A DNA stretch of 9,414 bases. It comes from BM509 sp036396915. GTDB taxonomy: Bacteria; Desulfobacterota; Desulfuromonadia; Desulfuromonadales; Geopsychrobacteraceae. The translations under genes and the position numbers were made by a program. Below are positions 7,463-9,414 of the stretch, piece after piece. A model generated the notes under the pieces. The model saw only the letters and a program-made list of their open reading frames with translations. It ran no database searches and had not been told where the DNA came from. The stretch is from NCBI GenBank assembly GCA_036396915.1, contig DASWJX010000049.1, positions 1-9,414 of the forward strand, in the 5' to 3' direction. Position 1 is the stretch's first letter, and the number at the start of each line of letters is the position of its first letter.

Positions 7463-7488
7463 CCCGGGCCGGCGCCGGCCGGCCCGGG
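7463..7488. repeat. GC-only hairpin between ald2 and agcS
   Basis: A 26-base stretch of only G and C forms a perfect 10-bp stem (CCCGGGCCGG at 7463-7472, complement at 7479-7488) with a 6-base loop. It lies 11 bases past the ald2 stop in the minus-strand transcript and has no T run. It could stabilise the ald2 mRNA 3' end or reduce read-through into agcS, setting the ratio of enzyme to transporter. Confidence 0.6.
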
Positions 7489-7498
7489 TGAGCTGGGG

Positions 7499-8620
7499 TC
7501 AATCAGAACCGAGGATCTGGTCGACCGGGACATAGTCCATGCCGACGGCCTCGGCCACCCCCTGGTAGGTGATTTTGCCGGCGACGATATTGATCCCGGC
7601 CTTGATGCCGGCATTCTCGCGGGCCACCTGCCGCCAGCCTTTGTTGGCGATCTGCACGGCGTACGGCAGGGTGGCGTTGGTCAGGGCCATGGTCGAGGTC
7701 AGCGGCACCGCGCCCGGCATGTTGGCGACACAGTAGTGCATGATGCCGTCGACATCGTAGATCGGCTCGCTGTGGGTGGTCGGATGCGAGGTTTCGAAGC
7801 AGCCCCCCTGGTCGATGGCGACATCGACCATCACCGCGCCCGGCTTCATGGTCGCCAGCATTTCGCGGGTCACCAGTTTGGGCGCCTTGGCGCCGTGCAG
7901 CAACACCGCGCCGATCACCAGATCGGCTTCCTGCGCCAGTTCGCGGATGATCGCCGGCGAGGACATCATCGGAAAACAGTTTTTCGGCATCACTTCCGAG
8001 AGATGCCGCAACCGATCGAGATTCATGTCGAGCAGATAGACCTTGGCGCCCAGGCCGCAAGCCATCTGCGCCGCGTGGGTACCGACCACCCCGCCGCCGA
8101 GCACCAGCACGGTGGCCGGCGGAACGCCGGGCACGCCGCCGAGCAGGATGCCGCGACCGCCCTGGGCCCGCTCCAGATACTTGGCCCCCTGCTGGGCCGC
8201 CATCCGCCCGGCCACTTCGCTCATCGGGGTCAGCAGCGGCAGACTGCCGTCCGGATTGACGATGGTTTCGTAGGCGATGCAGGTCGCGCCGGTTTCGAGC
8301 ATGGCCCGGGTCAGCTGATCGCAGGCGGCAAAGTGAAAATAGGTGAAAAAAATCTGCCCGGGGCGGATCAGGGGGTACTCGCTCGGCTGCGGCTCCTTGA
8401 CGTGCATCAGCATCTCGGCCGTGGCGAAAACCTCCTTGTTGCTGGGGGCGATTTCGGCCCCGGCGGCCAGGTAATCCTCATCGGCGAAACCGCTGCCGAT
8501 ACCGGCAGCGGTTTCAACCAGGACCCGGTGGCCGTTGTTCTTCATCACTTCGACCCCGGCCGGGGTCATGCAGACCCGGTTCTCCTCGTTTTTGATTTCT
8601 TTCAGAATGCCGACAATCAT
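7499..8620 (-). CDS. ald: alanine dehydrogenase, second paralog, Lrp-linked
   Basis: NAD-dependent L-alanine dehydrogenase interconverting alanine with pyruvate plus ammonium. It has 373 residues with all functional positions in register: Arg15 (ENRVCMTP), Lys75 (HVKEPQ), His96 (YFHFAA), GGGVVG at 175-180, Asp198 (YLLDMN) and Asp270 in VDVAIDQGGCFETS. The residues after Arg15 read VCMTP, where the ald1 product has VGLTP. The open frame reaches 8767, but ATG 8620 gives the canonical start MIVGILKEIK with GGAG nine bases upstream; the longer form would run through the promoter region. It is divergent from an Lrp-type regulator 171 bases away and is followed by agcS, a common arrangement for regulated alanine use. 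The two alanine dehydrogenases probably differ in regulation or in direction of use (catabolic versus ammonium-assimilating), which is inference. Confidence 0.96.
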   Translation of the reverse strand: MIVGILKEIKNEENRVCMTPAGVEVMKNNGHRVLVETAAGIGSGFADEDYLAAGAEIAPSNKEVFATAEMLMHVKEPQPSEYPLIRPGQIFFTYFHFAACDQLTRAMLETGATCIAYETIVNPDGSLPLLTPMSEVAGRMAAQQGAKYLERAQGGRGILLGGVPGVPPATVLVLGGGVVGTHAAQMACGLGAKVYLLDMNLDRLRHLSEVMPKNCFPMMSSPAIIRELAQEADLVIGAVLLHGAKAPKLVTREMLATMKPGAVMVDVAIDQGGCFETSHPTTHSEPIYDVDGIMHYCVANMPGAVPLTSTMALTNATLPYAVQIANKGWRQVARENAGIKAGINIVAGKITYQGVAEAVGMDYVPVDQILGSD

Positions 8621-8649
8621 CTCTTCTGCTCCTTCGCGTTTGGAAATGA

Positions 8650-8676
8650 GCGTTCTGTTTGAGGTAAGTAGAACGC
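8650..8676. repeat. short inverted repeat in the ald2 leader
   Basis: GCGTTCT (8650-8656) and AGAACGC (8670-8676) form a perfect 7-bp inverted repeat with a 13-base spacer, about 30-55 bases upstream of the ald2 start codon. Depending on the transcription start it could be a leader hairpin or a protein binding site. Confidence 0.35.
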
Positions 8677-8713
8677 CGTTAGATTTAAGGCGAGGATAGC
8701 AGGATCGGCGGAG

Positions 8714-8763
8714 AATTATCTTGCGAACATGGTTGCCGATTGCTACGATTGTCGAAGATAATT
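8714..8763. promoter_or_regulatory. inverted repeat and lrp promoter, candidate Lrp operator
   Basis: A perfect 9-bp inverted repeat (AATTATCTT 8714-8722, AAGATAATT 8755-8763) has half-site centres 41 bases apart, close to four helical turns, and extends further imperfectly on both sides. It brackets a + strand promoter candidate TTGCGA (8721-8726), 17 bases, TACGAT (8744-8749); an alternative is TTGCCG with GATAAT (8757-8762), whose -10 sits inside the right half-site. Paired sites on one face of the helix are typical for Lrp/AsnC octamers, so autoregulation of lrp and control of divergent ald2 are expected. An extended -10-like TGCTATCCT (8694-8702, minus strand) may serve ald2. Confidence 0.45.
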
Positions 8764-8791
8764 TCACTTAATATGGATATCGTGGAGGATT

Positions 8792-9259
8792 ATGCTTTCG
8801 TTATCGGTAGACGCAATAGATCGCCGTATTCTCGCGGCGCTGCAGAACGACGGCCGACTGAGCAACGTGCAGCTGGCCGAGCAGGTCGGTCTTTCCGAGT
8901 CGGCCTGCCTGCGCCGGGTTCGCCTGCTGGAGCAAAACGGTATTATCGATCGTTACGCGATGCTGATCGACCAGACGGCGATCGGCAAACCGGGGACGGT
9001 CTTCGTGCGGGTGACGCTGGAAGGGCAGCAGCAGGAGAAGCTGCAGCGTTTCGAAGAGGCGGTGGTCAAGGTCAAGGACGTGATGGAATGCTACCTGATG
9101 GCCGGCGATACCGATTATCTGCTGCGCATCATCGTGCGTGACAACGAGGACTACATGCGCATCCATAATCTGCTGACCGGCTTGCCCGGCGTGCTGCGGG
9201 TCCAGTCCTCTTTTGCGCTGAAGACGGTGATGAAGAAGACGGCAATAGCGATCGGCTAG
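8792..9259 (+). CDS. Lrp/AsnC family transcriptional regulator
   Basis: A 155-residue amino-acid-responsive DNA-binding protein. Residues about 5-60 form the AsnC-type winged helix-turn-helix (VDAIDRRILAALQNDGR, then LAEQVGLSESACLRRVRLLE as the recognition unit). Residues about 67-145 form the RAM effector and oligomerisation domain, including the AGDTDYLLRI turn typical of the family. The ATG at 8792 has GGAGG only three bases upstream, a rather short spacing, but no alternative start preserves the domain. It is divergent from ald2-agcS and so is probably their alanine-responsive regulator, comparable in role to AldR/Lrp regulators of alanine dehydrogenase elsewhere. The stop TAG lies in a CTAG at the junction with the second MITE-like copy; no other terminator is visible. 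Confidence 0.93.
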   Translation: MLSLSVDAIDRRILAALQNDGRLSNVQLAEQVGLSESACLRRVRLLEQNGIIDRYAMLIDQTAIGKPGTVFVRVTLEGQQQEKLQRFEEAVVKVKDVMECYLMAGDTDYLLRIIVRDNEDYMRIHNLLTGLPGVLRVQSSFALKTVMKKTAIAIG

Positions 9260-9414
9260 GAGGGTGTCGGACTATACGGGCCGAAGCGAAAATTTGGAAG
9301 CTTGAGACCAGATTTTGGCTCGTTTGAGAGCTCATAGCCATAGCTATGGGCCGAAAAGGAGCTGAAATATGGGCCAAGCAGCCGAATTTGCAGCCGGTTC
9401 ATGGATAGTCCGAC
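9256..9414 (+). mobile_element. MITE-like palindromic element, copy 2, abutting the lrp stop codon, cut by the window end
   Basis: This begins with CTAGGAGGGTGTCGGACTAT and is related over its whole length to the complement of copy 1 (4514-4680), sharing the segments CCGAAGCGAAAAT, CGTTTGAGAGCTCATAGCC and TATGGGCCGAAAAGGAGC. A central hairpin CATAGC-CATA-GCTATG lies at 9333-9348. The last visible bases (ATAGTCCGAC) are the complement of GTCGGACTAT near the left end, so the right terminal repeat is present but about eight to eleven bases are missing beyond the window. The TAG at 9257-9259 is the stop codon of lrp, and the same element end faces the gene as in copy 1. Confidence 0.75.

Noticed and set aside
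8621..8767. N-terminal extension of ald2 to 8767
   Set aside because: It would run through the divergent promoter region and add 49 residues absent from alanine dehydrogenases; ATG 8620 is canonical.

Overview
The window is GC-rich DNA from a Gram-negative bacterium. Gene content (TAXI-type TRAP binding protein, sorbosone-dehydrogenase-like PQQ enzyme, duplicated alanine dehydrogenase with an AGCS symporter, a small GspE/MshE N-domain protein) and the style of the intergenic repeats suggest a Deltaproteobacterium/Desulfuromonadia-type organism. That assignment is inference from gene style, not a computed placement. No tRNA, rRNA, CRISPR array or complete insertion sequence was seen.

Left part (1-4500), read left to right: the possible tail of a + strand gene (1-36); a hairpin; a minus-strand secreted TAXI solute-binding protein (121-1116); a 360-bp gap with a palindrome; a minus-strand short-chain dehydrogenase of the C-factor/sniffer type (1477-2169); a 319-bp gap filled largely by a long inverted repeat; a minus-strand exported sorbosone/glucose-dehydrogenase-like beta-propeller (2489-3778); a 395-bp gap with an AT-rich palindrome; and a + strand 82-residue protein that is essentially one MshEN-type domain (4174-4422) with a strong rho-independent terminator. 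These genes show no obvious shared pathway and appear separately transcribed.

Right part (4514-9414) is a coherent alanine-catabolism module. An Lrp/AsnC regulator (lrp, 8792-9259, +) is divergent from ald2 (7499-8620, -), which is followed by the Na+:alanine symporter agcS (6022-7380, -) and a terminator. A second alanine dehydrogenase, ald1 (4677-5801, -), has its own promoter-like sequence. The symporter would import alanine. The dehydrogenases would convert it to pyruvate, ammonium and NADH, or run in reverse to assimilate ammonium. Lrp most likely controls the divergent promoter region, where a perfect 9-bp inverted repeat overlaps the lrp promoter elements.

The most unusual structure is a pair of related ~167-bp MITE-like elements bounding this module in inverted orientation (4514-4680 and 9256 to the window end). 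Each has terminal inverted repeats and a central hairpin. At each gene-proximal junction the element meets a CTAG whose TAG is the stop codon of the adjoining gene (ald1 and lrp). The terminal repeats of the two copies differ at three positions that remain complementary within each copy. This suggests an element that inserts at stop-codon CTAG sites without damage, and/or that is kept as an RNA structure.
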